The position numbers were made by a program, and so were the translations under genes. From contig NZ_JAHOOZ010000003.1 of the NCBI RefSeq assembly GCF_019075875.1, positions 186,001 through 250,000 of the forward strand: DNA of 64,000 bases, read 5' to 3'. Of this stretch, positions 7,919 to 16,674 are shown piece after piece; the first letter of the stretch is position 1, and each line of letters opens with the position of its first letter. The notes below the pieces were generated by a model. That model had not been told where the DNA came from. It searched no databases and saw only the letters and a program-made list of their open reading frames with translations. This DNA comes from Novosphingobium sp. G106. Its GTDB lineage: Bacteria > Pseudomonadota > Alphaproteobacteria > Sphingomonadales > Sphingomonadaceae.

Positions 7919-8556
7919 GGTGCGCTCCCCGGCACTTCGGCCGCGGCGCTGCCGGCACCGAGTCCTCGCGCTGGCGACGCCGGGATCAGCGTCCACCCGC
8001 GCTCCATCAGACGGCTGATGCGATAGTACCCTCCGTTCCGACCCCTGAGAGCAATGCCCTTGCGGTAGCGGATCACCTCGAAGGACTGGCCCTCATAGTC
8101 GTCGGAAAACTGCATCGGCTCGGCGAGCACCAGCGTGTCCCCGGGACGCGGCCTGCGCCGGCGTGCCAGTGCGAGCTGCTGCCGGCAGCGCGTCCGCCAC
8201 CCGGCGGCATATTCGCTATCGGTCGGCCCGAGCAGGTCGAGCACCGAAGCGGGGCACCGATAGTAGCAAGGCCCCATCGATTCCGACATATCCTTGTACC
8301 CGAAGTGCTCGCCGCTCTTCGCCTTTGGATTCCAGCGCACCAGGCAGACGACGGCGAAAACTGGCAAAGTGCCCTCGGCGTTCCAAGGCTCGGCCGCCGC
8401 GTAGTATTCGCTGCCCGACCAGACCGATTTGACTATGCGAAGGCCATATTGCCGGCCGCCATCCGCGTCCGGCGCATAGGTGAACTGGTCGTCGAGATAG
8501 GCCTTGGGCGTGGCGAAGCCGCCCATCGCCCAGGTCGACATGAAGAACCATCCCAT
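7915..8556 (-). CDS. DUF6927-like hypothetical protein
   Basis: A 213-residue protein starting MGWFFMSTWAMGG with AAAGGAC upstream. The MGW(F/L)FM opening followed by TPKAYLDDQFTY matches a family I recall as DUF6927, found on plasmids; that name is from memory. Aromatic-rich segments (SGSEYYAAAEPWNA) and FAVVCLVRWNPK are recognisable. The last 35 residues are Ala/Gly/Pro-rich. The stop overlaps the start of the next small gene by four bases. Function unknown. Confidence 0.7.
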   Translation of the reverse strand: MGWFFMSTWAMGGFATPKAYLDDQFTYAPDADGGRQYGLRIVKSVWSGSEYYAAAEPWNAEGTLPVFAVVCLVRWNPKAKSGEHFGYKDMSESMGPCYYRCPASVLDLLGPTDSEYAAGWRTRCRQQLALARRRRPRPGDTLVLAEPMQFSDDYEGQSFEVIRYRKGIALRGRNGGYYRISRLMERGWTLIPASPARGLGAGSAAAEVPGSAP

Positions 8557-8632
8557 GGCTTTGTCCTTTCGTTGGTTGTGGTGAAGGAGCGCGACCACCC
8601 GCGGCGCGCGATGATCCGGCAGGGAACGCGTG

Positions 8633-8920
8633 TCAGGCGTGGCAATGCCGGCAGCCCGATCCGTCGCAGCAGTCGGCCGAGGCACCGATGTGCAGGATCG
8701 AGCCGTCCCGAAACCGCGCCGAGACGCCCAGCGCATATTCCATGGTGCTGCCCGAACGATCGAGCTCGCCGTGCCAATCGCGCTCGAGCACGTCCCAGAC
8801 CTCGTAGATATGGGCGCCGCGGCTATCGAGCGCGGGGAACGAATAGACCGCGAGGTCGGCGATCGTGACGACCGATCCGAACAGCTCGGCGCTGCGGTCG
8901 ACGACGAGCCGCGCCGACAT
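8633..8920 (-). CDS. Hypothetical protein with Cys-rich C-terminus
   Basis: A 95-residue protein whose ATG shares one base with the stop of the upstream DUF3768 gene (TGATG), a sign of coupled translation. The first 75 residues alternate strands and helices (VVTIADLAVYSFPALDSRGA). The end, ADCCDGSGCRHCHA, packs four Cys and one His into 14 residues and could bind metal. The frame is open further upstream, but that extension lies over the DUF3768 gene. No family was recognised. Confidence 0.6.
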   Translation of the reverse strand: MSARLVVDRSAELFGSVVTIADLAVYSFPALDSRGAHIYEVWDVLERDWHGELDRSGSTMEYALGVSARFRDGSILHIGASADCCDGSGCRHCHA

Positions 8921-9288
8921 CAATAGTCCTCGGGGAGCAGGATCGTCATGACCCGGGTCGTCACCGAAGCGTCGGCGGGATCGTCCGAGCCGTACTCGAG
9001 CGTAAGATCGTAATAGTCGATCTTCATCCAGACCGTTCGGCCGCGCAGCTCGACCACGCCTAAATCGCGTTCGGGGCTGTCTTCGGAAAACTGGCAATGC
9101 CGAAAGGCGGCCATCAGCTCGGCCTGAACCAGCACGCGTTCGGTGGGCGCGCAGCTCTCGCCGCAAAGCGTTTCCAGGCAATTCGATGTAATGAGGATCC
9201 TGGCGTTGCGGTCGAGGCCCAGGCGAACTCGGTCGTTGAGCTCGGCGATCGTCAGGGTGCGCGCGGCGTCGCTGGCCTGTGTGGCCAT
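8920..9288 (-). CDS. DUF3768 family protein
   Basis: A 122-residue protein with the DUF3768 pattern: AELNDRVRLGLDRNARILIT, then DLGVVELRGRTVWMKIDYYD and a closing TLEYGSDDPADASVTTRVMT. The start at 9288 has AAGGAG upstream; the longer open frame to 9483 has no ribosome site. The family is widespread on alphaproteobacterial plasmids with no established function. It lies in the middle of the ParB/ArdC leftward cluster and overlaps the next gene by one base. Confidence 0.8.
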   Translation of the reverse strand: MATQASDAARTLTIAELNDRVRLGLDRNARILITSNCLETLCGESCAPTERVLVQAELMAAFRHCQFSEDSPERDLGVVELRGRTVWMKIDYYDLTLEYGSDDPADASVTTRVMTILLPEDY

Positions 9289-9418
9289 GGTCGGTCTCCT
9301 TGTCGGAAAGGTGGTAGGGAGGATGAGATCGGCGCGGGGGCTGCCCCCACGCGAACTTCGAACGAGCCGTGGCTCGCTCGTTCCAAGCCCACTCCCCTTT
9401 GCGCTGGTGTGCGGCGGC

Positions 9419-10114
9419 CTATGCCGCCGCCGGCACGAATTCGCGGGTGCACGGTAGTTCCAGCCAACCAGGCCTCGTCCCATCGGTGGATGGCAGGCGG
9501 TAGCTGTCAGCCTCGTCGTGCGTGAACACGCTGGCTTCCTTCAACGAGCCGAAGCCAGTCTTAGTATTCCAAAACAGCAGGCCGCACTGCTCGTCCTTCA
9601 GCGCGATGACCAGGCGCGCAGCGTCGGGATTGTCGCCGGGGCTCCAGAGATGCACGATCCGGTCTTTGCGCACCTCGAGATAGCCGCCACCGAAGGCGTC
9701 GACCCGCATCGGCAATGACGTGTGTGCCCAACCGAAGCGAAACGGCAGAGCCGAAACACAGACCTTCTGCAAAAGCCGGGCCACCGAGAACACGGCGACG
9801 TTCTCCCCCTCGACATGGACATTACGCTTGCCCGGATTGCCGACCACCGGAACATGCCAGACGAGCGAGTCCGGACTCGGGAACGAAGGATCTTCGAAGA
9901 GCGCGAGGAGGCCGGCGAAGGGATTTTCGGCATCGATGTTAGGAAACAGCGCCTGGAATTGCGAGCTGGCCCCGGCGTAGAGCGCCTGCGTCTCGGTCGG
10001 AGTGCCCAAACCCTCCGCGAGTTGTTCGGCGATCTCGATGACCTCATCGAGAAGTTCGGCTTCGAGCGCATCGACTTCGAGGACGAAGGCGGCGGTGGTG
10101 AAATGGTCGGCCAT
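9419..10114 (-). CDS. Conserved plasmid hypothetical protein (231 residues)
   Basis: Starts MADHFTTAAFVLEVDALEAE with AGGAG a few bases upstream; the open frame beyond it is an extension without a ribosome site. The first 35 residues are strongly acidic and helical. The rest alternates short strands, with an aromatic C-terminal part (CGLLFWNTKTGFGSL). No domain was recognised. Its place between ArdC-side genes and DUF3768 suggests a role in plasmid establishment, but this is inference from position only. Confidence 0.65.
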   Translation of the reverse strand: MADHFTTAAFVLEVDALEAELLDEVIEIAEQLAEGLGTPTETQALYAGASSQFQALFPNIDAENPFAGLLALFEDPSFPSPDSLVWHVPVVGNPGKRNVHVEGENVAVFSVARLLQKVCVSALPFRFGWAHTSLPMRVDAFGGGYLEVRKDRIVHLWSPGDNPDAARLVIALKDEQCGLLFWNTKTGFGSLKEASVFTHDEADSYRLPSTDGTRPGWLELPCTREFVPAAA

Positions 10115-10205
10115 GATGGGCTCCTTTTGAAATGTCAGTGTTGGACGGGCGCGTGGACGGCGACGACCGGCGAAGCCGGCCGAACCGCGCGGTGATGATG
10201 CTGGC

Positions 10206-10583
10206 CTAGGCCGCCGCGCTGAGCGGCGAGCCGGCGATGCGGTGGAGGATCTGCCGGATGGCGCGTTCCTGGCGCAGAAGCGCGTCGAGGCAATCGGCGC
10301 CGCTGTCCACAAAGGCGTCGTGGTCGGGATTGCTCATGTCGAGCACCTGCGCGGTGGCCCTCAGCACGCCGAGCATGTTCGCGGCCTCGGCCATGACGCG
10401 CAGGTTCGTCTGCGCTTCGGCCAAGGGGCAGCTTCCGCTTTGCCGGACGGTCGCGACATAGCGGTGACTGCGTGTGGCGGGATCGATCGCGGTAACCTCG
10501 CCGGTCCAGCCGAACGGCCAGGATGCGCCGCTCTGGCGCAGCGGGCTTGCCCGCCATGCGCCGGCGGTCGGTTGATAGGTCAT
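10206..10583 (-). CDS. Hypothetical protein with a NARLIAAAPELL-like helix
   Basis: A 125-residue protein starting MTYQPTAGAWRASPLRQ with GGAGAT upstream. The central TNLRVMAEAANMLGVLRA resembles the helix seen in many short phage and plasmid proteins of unknown role (usually written NARLIAAAPELL). The N-terminal half reads like a small beta domain (WTGEVTAIDPATRSHRYVAT). It sits 22 bases downstream of the 146-residue gene in the same cluster. Confidence 0.62.
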   Translation of the reverse strand: MTYQPTAGAWRASPLRQSGASWPFGWTGEVTAIDPATRSHRYVATVRQSGSCPLAEAQTNLRVMAEAANMLGVLRATAQVLDMSNPDHDAFVDSGADCLDALLRQERAIRQILHRIAGSPLSAAA

Positions 10584-10605
10584 GGAATATCTCCGGATGA
10601 GATGG

Positions 10606-11046
10606 TCAGGCGGCCGCGAGCTGATCGCTGGCGGCATCGCTGCCGGGGAGAGGCTGCTGGCAGCCGAGCGTGGTTAGGAGGCGCGCAAAGCGCGGCGCGA
10701 TCTGGAGGAGCCAGATTCTGGCCTCGCCGCGCGCGTCGATCCACTCGGCACGCCGGCGAAATTCCCGGTCCGACCGTGCGGCGATCCAGACCCAGGCGGC
10801 GCCTTGCCAGGTCGAGATGCCGATATCGGCGTGGACATTGCGCGCGAGCACGCGGTGGTTCCGCCCCCGCCAGGCATGCCGACGCTCGAACGAGGGCAGA
10901 TGGACCGGCACCTCGCGGTGGATGTCGTCGACGAAGGCGGCATAGGCCGCCGGCCAATCGCGTGGGTCGGCGGGCGCCGGCAGGCCGCGGACGCCCGCCT
11001 GGGCGCCCGGCGGATGATAGGCCGATCGGAGCATGGCGGGCCTCAT
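10606..11046 (-). CDS. Hypothetical protein coupled to ArdC
   Basis: A 146-residue basic, Trp/Arg-rich protein. Its ATG overlaps the ArdC stop codon (ATGA), so translation is probably coupled. Segments such as RGRNHRVLARNVHADIGIST and GEARIWLLQIAPRFARLL suggest a small mixed alpha/beta fold, but no family was recognised. A gene tied this tightly to an anti-restriction gene may help protect incoming DNA; that is inference from position. Confidence 0.62.
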   Translation of the reverse strand: MRPAMLRSAYHPPGAQAGVRGLPAPADPRDWPAAYAAFVDDIHREVPVHLPSFERRHAWRGRNHRVLARNVHADIGISTWQGAAWVWIAARSDREFRRRAEWIDARGEARIWLLQIAPRFARLLTTLGCQQPLPGSDAASDQLAAA

Positions 11047-11954
11047 GCCGCTAAAGGCAGCGGAGCAGCCGCGGGCTGCTGCGCATGCATCCATTCTGAC
11101 GCCGCCTGCGCTTTGGCGGCCGCGGTGAAGATGGCCCGCGGATCATCGCGCAGCGCTCTCAGCCAGGAAGCGACATAGGCCGCGTGATCGGGCCGCGGCG
11201 TGTGCGCGAGGCCCAAATCCGCGAGGAGGAAGGCGCTGCCGATATCGGCGACGAGTTCCTCACGCGCGCGGATAGCGAGCCCCTTGTGGTAATCGCGGAG
11301 GGTTTCGCGGTCGAGCCGGTGCGCCGCACCGGTCGCATGGGTGATCTCGTGCGCGAGCGTCGAGACAAGGCCAAGGTCGCTCTCGAAGGCCTGCCGCCCC
11401 GGCATGAAGATCTTGTCGAGATCAGGACGATAATAGGCGTCGTGGGGGCCGTATTCGATGGGAATGCCGAGACCCGCGAAGAAGCCGAGCGCGCCGGCGA
11501 TCCGATCCTCCATCGGCCGCTCCTCGATAACCGCCTCATCGGGGGCGCCATCGACCTGCGCGCGGTTGAACACGACGAAGCTGCGTGCATAGAACCGCGC
11601 CCGGCGTTCGTTCCCATCATCACCGCCGCCACTGGATCCGCTGGAGTCATCCACGCGGTCGATCTTCTTCCAGAGCACGACGTGGGTGCCGGCTGCGCCC
11701 TTGCGGACCTGCGCGCCGCTATCCTTCCACTGGTTGTAGGTCGCCCAGACGCCCGAGGTGTAGCCACAGGCTTCGGCGGAGGCCCAAAGCACCAGGCGGT
11801 TGATGCCGCTGTAGCGGCGCCCGGCGGCGCTGGTCGGGCGCATGACCGGCGCCCCCGAATGATGCCAGGGCATGCGCCACTGGCCGGCGCCGGCCTCGAT
11901 CGCTGCTGCAATCTGCGCGGTGACGGCGGCGTAGATGTCATGACGTCGCGTCAT
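11043..11954 (-). CDS. ardC: ArdC family anti-restriction protein (zincin)
   Basis: A 303-residue ArdC-type protein. The N-terminal domain (1-135) is the ssDNA-binding part, with typical MPWHHSGAPVMRP and YSGINRLVLWASAEACGYTS segments. The C-terminal half is a zinc metallopeptidase-like domain with HEITH at 202-206 and a downstream Glu in AREELVADIGSAF. ArdC of IncW plasmids binds single-stranded DNA and protects incoming plasmid DNA from restriction. It starts at an ATG with AGGAGA upstream, 149 bases after the large ParB-like gene. Confidence 0.9.
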   Translation of the reverse strand: MTRRHDIYAAVTAQIAAAIEAGAGQWRMPWHHSGAPVMRPTSAAGRRYSGINRLVLWASAEACGYTSGVWATYNQWKDSGAQVRKGAAGTHVVLWKKIDRVDDSSGSSGGGDDGNERRARFYARSFVVFNRAQVDGAPDEAVIEERPMEDRIAGALGFFAGLGIPIEYGPHDAYYRPDLDKIFMPGRQAFESDLGLVSTLAHEITHATGAAHRLDRETLRDYHKGLAIRAREELVADIGSAFLLADLGLAHTPRPDHAAYVASWLRALRDDPRAIFTAAAKAQAASEWMHAQQPAAAPLPLAA

Positions 11955-12103
11955 GGAATGTCTCCTCTTCTAGGCGAGCATCGGTGCTCGCTCGCACCTT
12001 TCCCGCTCACGCTTTTGGGATGGGCCGCTTGGCGGCCTGGATGTTGGGGAAGCCGGGGACCGCCGGCAGTTCACCGATCGGCCCCCGACCCCATGCGGCG
12101 CTG

Positions 12104-14209
12104 TCAGGCCGCTTCGGCGATCACTTCCTCGGACAGATGGCCGTCTTCGAGCTCAGCATCAGCGGCCGGCTCGCCGGGCGCGCCCGCCTGCTCGAGTCCA
12201 TCGTCACCATCGCCGATGAGCTCGGCATCGCAATCGCCCGAGGCGATGGGCCCCTCATCGCCGTCAACGTCGCTCTGCGCCGCACTATCCGCTTCGGCAG
12301 GCGCCTTGGCGGTGAAGCGCATTGCCTCGGGAAGCCAGGCGGCCGCGCGTTGCTTGACCGCCGGATCGGTGATCGTGTCGCCGGCGCAGAGCTTCGCTGC
12401 CGCCAAAGCGAGCTCGCCCTTTTTCGCGGTCGCGTAACGCGCCGGCAGCTCGGGATCGATCTGCCCCAGCGCGGTCAGGATCTGGCCCTTCTTAAGGCGG
12501 TCGAAGTAGTTTTCCGCGCCCGGCCGCCAGTGCGCGGCGACATCGATCTCCATCATGGCACCGAGGCCCGACAGGAACGCGTTGCCGCGCCAGCCCACAT
12601 CGAGACTCGCTTTCAGGCTCTGGCTGACCGCGTAAGCGAGCCAGCTCGCCTTGGCTTCTTCGTCCAGCCCCCGAAACTCGAGGAAGGCAGCGAAAAGGTC
12701 GTCGGCCTGGCTCCATTCGTGCGGCAGCGCGGAGCGGACGGCATCGAGATCGACGATCGCCTGGCTCGGCGGGACCCCGACGAGCCCCGCCGGCTCGAAC
12801 CGGTCGCCGATCTTGATCGAGAGCCCGGTATCATTGGCCGTGAAGAAGCCCGTGCAATCGATCGCCAGCCGGAAGATGACGAGATCGAGCGCCATTGCGG
12901 GATCGGTCGCGACATGGAGCGCGAGAACGTCGCGCCGCTCCTTGGCGAGGTTTTCCTCGAGGCTGCGGCTGAAGCCGTCCGCCTTTGCAGCGCCGGCCGA
13001 GCCAGCCGAACCGCCGCCGGCCTGCCCCGATGTGCTGGCGCGGCCCGGCTTCACCGTCGTATAGAGCTGGTGGTGCAGCGCGGGCGTGCCGTCTTTCTCG
13101 AGAACGAGGAAGACGCCAACATTGGGTTTGTCCTCGTCGCGGATGACCAGGCAGGTCTCGCCGAGCTTGTCGTACTCGGCCGAAAGCACTTCGAGTTCGG
13201 CCTCGGCCCTCTGGGCTTCGTCCTCGTCCGCGCTGGTTTCAGCGAGATCATTGAGCTCATCGATGCGGACTTCGATTTCGTCGAGACGGGCCTGTACTTC
13301 GGGCGCCGCATCGACGCGCGAGGGATAGAAGGGGTGCAGGTCCTTGGTCAGCTCGTAAGGCAGGTGCGCGGCGAGCACCGGCGTGACCCAGCCGTAGCGA
13401 CCGCCAAGCGCGGCGATTTCTGCCTCGTAGGCGAGCTTCTTGGTAGCGAGGTCGGTGGCGATTTCGCCGTCGAGCCACATGCCCTCACCGCTGGCTGCGA
13501 AGAGGTCGCTCTCGATGCGCCCTCCGCCAGCGCGGTACTCGTCCTCGCCGAGGAACAGCGCGACCGGGTGCGTCGAGGCAATCGCGGTCTCGGCAACCGC
13601 GCGGCGGATGGTCTGCGCGTTCTGCGCCTGCCAGCCCGCCGACAGGCGCTCCCAGGCCGCAAGCTGACGATCGCGGTCCGCGGTCGCGCCGTAAGCCATC
13701 GCGATGTCGAGGGTGATGTCGCCGGCGGAGAGCGCCGCGAAGATCGGCTCGGCGAGATCGGCAAGGCGCAGTCGGCCCTGAACGTGGCGGACGGTGAGGC
13801 CAAAGCGGCGGGCGATATCCTCGGCATCAGCGCCGTCGGTGTCGATGATATCCTTGAACGCGCGGCATTCGTCCGCAGGCGACATGGACTCGCGGATCAG
13901 GTTCTCGGCGAGGCTGATTTCTCGGGCGGCGGCGGCACGGTTGGCGAAGACGCGCACGTCGACGCCGTGATCCTGCGGCAGCTTGCCGCTCTCGATCAGC
14001 TGCGCAATCGCGCGGCAGCGGCGGCCGCCCGCATGGACAGCATAAGAAGTCGATCGGCGGGCCTTGATTGCGGTCACGACGAGGGGCTGGATCAGGCCGT
14101 GCTCGAGAATGCTGGCAGCCAGCGCATCGAGGGCAAGATCGCTATTGGTCTTACGGACGTTGAGGTCTGACAGCACGAGCGAGGAGAAGGGAACGGTGAT
14201 GTTTTCCAT
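12104..14209 (-). CDS. Large ParB/RepB/Spo0J-type protein
   Basis: A 701-residue ParB-superfamily protein, more than twice the length of partition ParB proteins. Residues 1-110 form the ParB N-terminal/nuclease-like domain (LSDLNVRKT, HAGGRRCRAI as the ParB box, ENLIRESMSPADECRAF); 110-160 is the helix-turn-helix (EDIARRFGLTVRHVQGRLRL). The remaining 500 residues have a coiled coil at about 315-350 and an acidic tail. This long type is common on sphingomonad and rhizobial plasmids beside ArdC, and a true partition ParB exists separately at 37.9-38.9 kb, so a role in plasmid establishment or regulation is more likely. GGAGG precedes the ATG. It heads the leftward cluster ending at 7712. Confidence 0.88.
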   Translation of the reverse strand: MENITVPFSSLVLSDLNVRKTNSDLALDALAASILEHGLIQPLVVTAIKARRSTSYAVHAGGRRCRAIAQLIESGKLPQDHGVDVRVFANRAAAAREISLAENLIRESMSPADECRAFKDIIDTDGADAEDIARRFGLTVRHVQGRLRLADLAEPIFAALSAGDITLDIAMAYGATADRDRQLAAWERLSAGWQAQNAQTIRRAVAETAIASTHPVALFLGEDEYRAGGGRIESDLFAASGEGMWLDGEIATDLATKKLAYEAEIAALGGRYGWVTPVLAAHLPYELTKDLHPFYPSRVDAAPEVQARLDEIEVRIDELNDLAETSADEDEAQRAEAELEVLSAEYDKLGETCLVIRDEDKPNVGVFLVLEKDGTPALHHQLYTTVKPGRASTSGQAGGGSAGSAGAAKADGFSRSLEENLAKERRDVLALHVATDPAMALDLVIFRLAIDCTGFFTANDTGLSIKIGDRFEPAGLVGVPPSQAIVDLDAVRSALPHEWSQADDLFAAFLEFRGLDEEAKASWLAYAVSQSLKASLDVGWRGNAFLSGLGAMMEIDVAAHWRPGAENYFDRLKKGQILTALGQIDPELPARYATAKKGELALAAAKLCAGDTITDPAVKQRAAAWLPEAMRFTAKAPAEADSAAQSDVDGDEGPIASGDCDAELIGDGDDGLEQAGAPGEPAADAELEDGHLSEEVIAEAA

Positions 14210-14230
14210 GAGCGGAGTCCTCCGGTGAGC

Positions 14231-14275
14231 GTGAGACCCGGATCAGGAGCACTTTATCGCTCAGGGGGGTCTCAC
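14231..14275. promoter_or_regulatory. Inverted repeat upstream of the large ParB gene
   Basis: GTGAGACCC and GGGTCTCAC form a perfect 9-bp inverted repeat separated by 27 bases, beginning 22 bases upstream of the ParB-like start. The position suggests an operator for the leftward cluster. The IS5 remnant begins just beyond it, so part of the original promoter may be lost. Confidence 0.4.
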
Positions 14276-14299
14276 CCCCGCCCCGCCCCCCTTCCCTCT

Positions 14300-15110
14300 C
14301 CTGGCGCGCGGCCCGGCAGGGACGCTGGAGGAATGGGAGCGGATCGCCCCGCTGATGCCCAGGCCGGGACGGCGCGGGCGGCCCCGCGAGGTGGATTTCC
14401 GCGAGGTGATTAAACGCGGTGCGCTATCTGGTCCGCTCAGGTTGTGGCTGGCGCATGCTGCCGATCCACTTCGGTGCCTGGCAGACGGTCTATGGCTGGT
14501 TCCGCGAGCTGGCGCGGCGCTTCCTGTTCCAGACGATCCATGACGTCGAGCTGATGCTCGATCGCGAACGTCAAGGCCGGGAGCAGAGCCCGAGCGCGGC
14601 CGTCATCGACAGTCAGTCGGTTAAGGCGCCATCGGCAGAAAAGCGCGGGTTTGACGCCGCCAAGAAGATCGCGGGACGCAAGCGGCATATCGCGGTCGAT
14701 ACTGACGGGCGCTTGCTGATGGTGAACCTGACGCCCGCCGACATCTCCGACAGCGCCGGCGCCCAAACGATCCTCGATGGCATCCGCAAGCGCTGGCCCT
14801 GGGTGAAGCACCTCTTCGCCGACGGCGCCTATGATCGGCTCAAGCTCATGGACAAGGCCAGCTATCTCGACTTCGTCGTCGAGGTCGTCCGTCGCTGTGA
14901 CAACCAGCAGGGCTTTAAGGTCTTGCCGCGGCGCTGGGTCGTCGAGCGCACCTTCGGCTGGATTAATCCGATGGCGGCGACTGGTCCGCGACTACGAGAA
15001 AAGGATCGATGTCTCCCAGGCCATGATCCTCGTCGCCATGGGCGGGAACCTCCTACGCCGAAACGCTCATCCGTGATTTTCCAAACGGACTCTAAGAGGC
15101 CGAGCAATGT
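14300..15110 (+). mobile_element. Decayed IS5-family element
   Basis: Contains a broken IS5-type transposase. A possible right terminal sequence lies at about 15079-15096 (CCAAACGGACTCTAAG), but no matching inverted repeat is visible on the left, so the left end appears lost. Boundaries are approximate. It separates the plasmid accessory cluster from the oxidoreductase and tRNA region. Confidence 0.65.
14310..15076 (+). pseudogene. IS5-family transposase, two frame breaks
   Basis: The reading starts in one frame (TLEEWERIAPLMPRPGRRGR), changes near 14410 at a run of three A, and continues as RYLVRSGCGWRMLPIHFGAW through the DDE core (AVIDSQSVKAPSAEKRGFDA, HLFADGAYDRLKLMDKA, RRWVVERTFGW). It changes again near 14965, after which the usual ending RWRRLVRDYEKRIDVSQAMI is read. 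Both changes are equivalent to one extra base. The first could be programmed, as in some IS5 groups, but the second lies inside the catalytic C-terminus. The N-terminus is also short, so the element is probably inactive. Confidence 0.75.
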
Positions 15111-15124
15111 GCTAGCGCGCCCGC

Positions 15125-16156
15125 ATGGCGCACGCTTCAAAACAAATCGGAGTTGGATTGGTCGGTTATGGCCTCGGCGGCCGCGTGTTTCACGCGCCGT
15201 TTATCCAGGCCACAGACGGCTTGGCGCTGCGCGCGGTAGTGTCCCGCGATCCGGTGAAGGTGCTCGGCGAGTTGCCGGACATGACCGTCGTTCCATCCGT
15301 AGACGAACTCCTGGCCCAGGACGGAATCGATCTCGTCGTCGTATCGAGCCCGGACGCACTCCATGCCGAGCATGCGATCGCGGCGTTGCGCGCCGGCAAA
15401 CATGTCGTGGTCGACAAGCCGTTCGCGACCACCCTCGCCGATGCCCGACTAATCGCCGAGACGGCGGATCTCGCGGGCAAGATGGTGACGGTATTTCATA
15501 ACCGGCGCTGGGACGCCGACTTCCTCACCCTGAAGCGCCTGATCGGCGAAGGCCGGCTCGGGCGCATCGTTCACTTCGAAAGCCACTTCGACCGCTGGCG
15601 GCCGGAGCCCGCGGCGGTTTGGAAAGAAGCGCGCGAGGGCGGGTCATGGCTCGACCTGGGCCCGCATCTTGTCGACCAGGCGCTTTGCCTGTTCGGTAGG
15701 CCCGAAGCCGTGACGGCCGATATTTGCGCGATGCGCGAGGGCGCGCCGGCACCCGACTGGTTTCATGCCGGGCTTCACTACCCCGGCTTGAGGGCGGTGC
15801 TGCACTCGAGCAAGCTTGCGGCCGACCACCGCCTGCGGTTCGCTGTCCACGGCACCGGTGGCAGCTGGATCAAGCACGGTCTCGACACGCAGGAAGGCGC
15901 GATAGTGGCGGGAGCGCTTCCTGGGGACACCAATTTGGGTTGCGACCCGGTGTTGGGCATGTTTTCTCAAGCTGGTAATCGAGAGCTTCCCATCGCCAAC
16001 GAACGGGGCAACTACGGCCTATTCTGGCAGGGCTTGGCACGTGCAGTTCAATGGAATGAACCTAATCCGGTGCCGGTAAATGAGGCCCTGAGCGTGATGG
16101 ATGTGCTTCAGGCCGGTCTCGAGAGCGCCGCCAAGGGCTGCACCGTCCGGCTGTGA
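15125..16156 (+). CDS. Gfo/Idh/MocA family oxidoreductase
   Basis: A 343-residue NAD(P)-dependent dehydrogenase probably acting on a sugar or inositol-type substrate. The Rossmann fold opens with GLVGYGLGGRVFHAPF; the conserved Lys is in HVVVDKPFATTLADA; the C-terminal catalytic domain has GGSWLDLGPHLVDQALCLFG with the active-site Asp/His. The order and length match YdgJ/YvaA-like members. It begins just after the IS5 remnant, so its original promoter may be cut off. The ATG lacks a strong ribosome site. Substrate cannot be told from sequence. Confidence 0.9.
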   Translation: MAHASKQIGVGLVGYGLGGRVFHAPFIQATDGLALRAVVSRDPVKVLGELPDMTVVPSVDELLAQDGIDLVVVSSPDALHAEHAIAALRAGKHVVVDKPFATTLADARLIAETADLAGKMVTVFHNRRWDADFLTLKRLIGEGRLGRIVHFESHFDRWRPEPAAVWKEAREGGSWLDLGPHLVDQALCLFGRPEAVTADICAMREGAPAPDWFHAGLHYPGLRAVLHSSKLAADHRLRFAVHGTGGSWIKHGLDTQEGAIVAGALPGDTNLGCDPVLGMFSQAGNRELPIANERGNYGLFWQGLARAVQWNEPNPVPVNEALSVMDVLQAGLESAAKGCTVRL

Positions 16157-16302
16157 CCTCCCCTTCCCCATGACCCATTACGAGCACGGGCCGCTGTCGG
16201 AATGGTCATGGGGCATGTTCGGTAGAATGAGAAACTCGCCGTCAGGCTGTCCTGATGCGATCACATCCTCTAAGGAGCCCCGCCAAGTGCGGAGTTCAAC
16301 AC

Positions 16303-16506
16303 ATGCAGGTCTGGTGTTTCGTCGGCGCGAACGGTCTCTGGGCACTTAGCGGCGACGAGGCGGGCGCGAGCCTGCCGGAGGATCTCGGCCCCTGGACCTT
16401 CCTCAAGGTCGCCGTTCTCGATGGCGCGGAGAAAGACGAGCAGGAGGCCAAGGCTCTCATAGCAGAGCACGGTTTTTGCTGCTTCGATCCATCGCCGGTG
16501 GATTGA
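16303..16506 (+). CDS. Small hypothetical protein
   Basis: A 67-residue acidic protein, MQVWCFVGANGLWALSGDE at the start, with GGAG nine bases upstream of the ATG. It has one strand-turn-strand opening and a helix near the end (KDEQEAKALIAEHGFCCFD). No family was recognised. It lies just upstream of the tRNA pair on the same strand. Confidence 0.6.
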   Translation: MQVWCFVGANGLWALSGDEAGASLPEDLGPWTFLKVAVLDGAEKDEQEAKALIAEHGFCCFDPSPVD

Positions 16507-16586
16507 ACTCGTCTTCGGGCCTATCGGGCGCGCGCCGTTCGCCGACTTGCGCCGCCCGTCCCTCTCTGCCAGTGCGCGCGTCCGGC

Positions 16587-16671
16587 GCGGACGTGGCGAA
16601 ATGGTAGACGCCGGGGACTTAAAATCCCCTGGGCAAGCCCCGTGCGGGTTCGAGTCCCGCCGTCCGCACCA
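16587..16671 (+). tRNA. tRNA-Leu(UAA)
   Basis: An 85-base class II tRNA including the encoded CCA. The acceptor stem is GCGGACG with CGTCCGC; the anticodon loop CTTAAAA presents TAA; a long variable arm follows (GGGCAAGCCCCGT region) and the T arm is GCGGGTTCGAGTCCCGC. All stems pair. It is three bases from the next tRNA, and the two are probably one transcript. Confidence 0.95.
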
Positions 16672-16674
16672 GGT

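Noticed and set aside
11984..14170. A 728-residue open frame on the plus strand opposite the ParB-like gene
   Set aside because: It is the mirror of a clear ParB protein with a ribosome site and domains; high GC keeps the opposite strand open.
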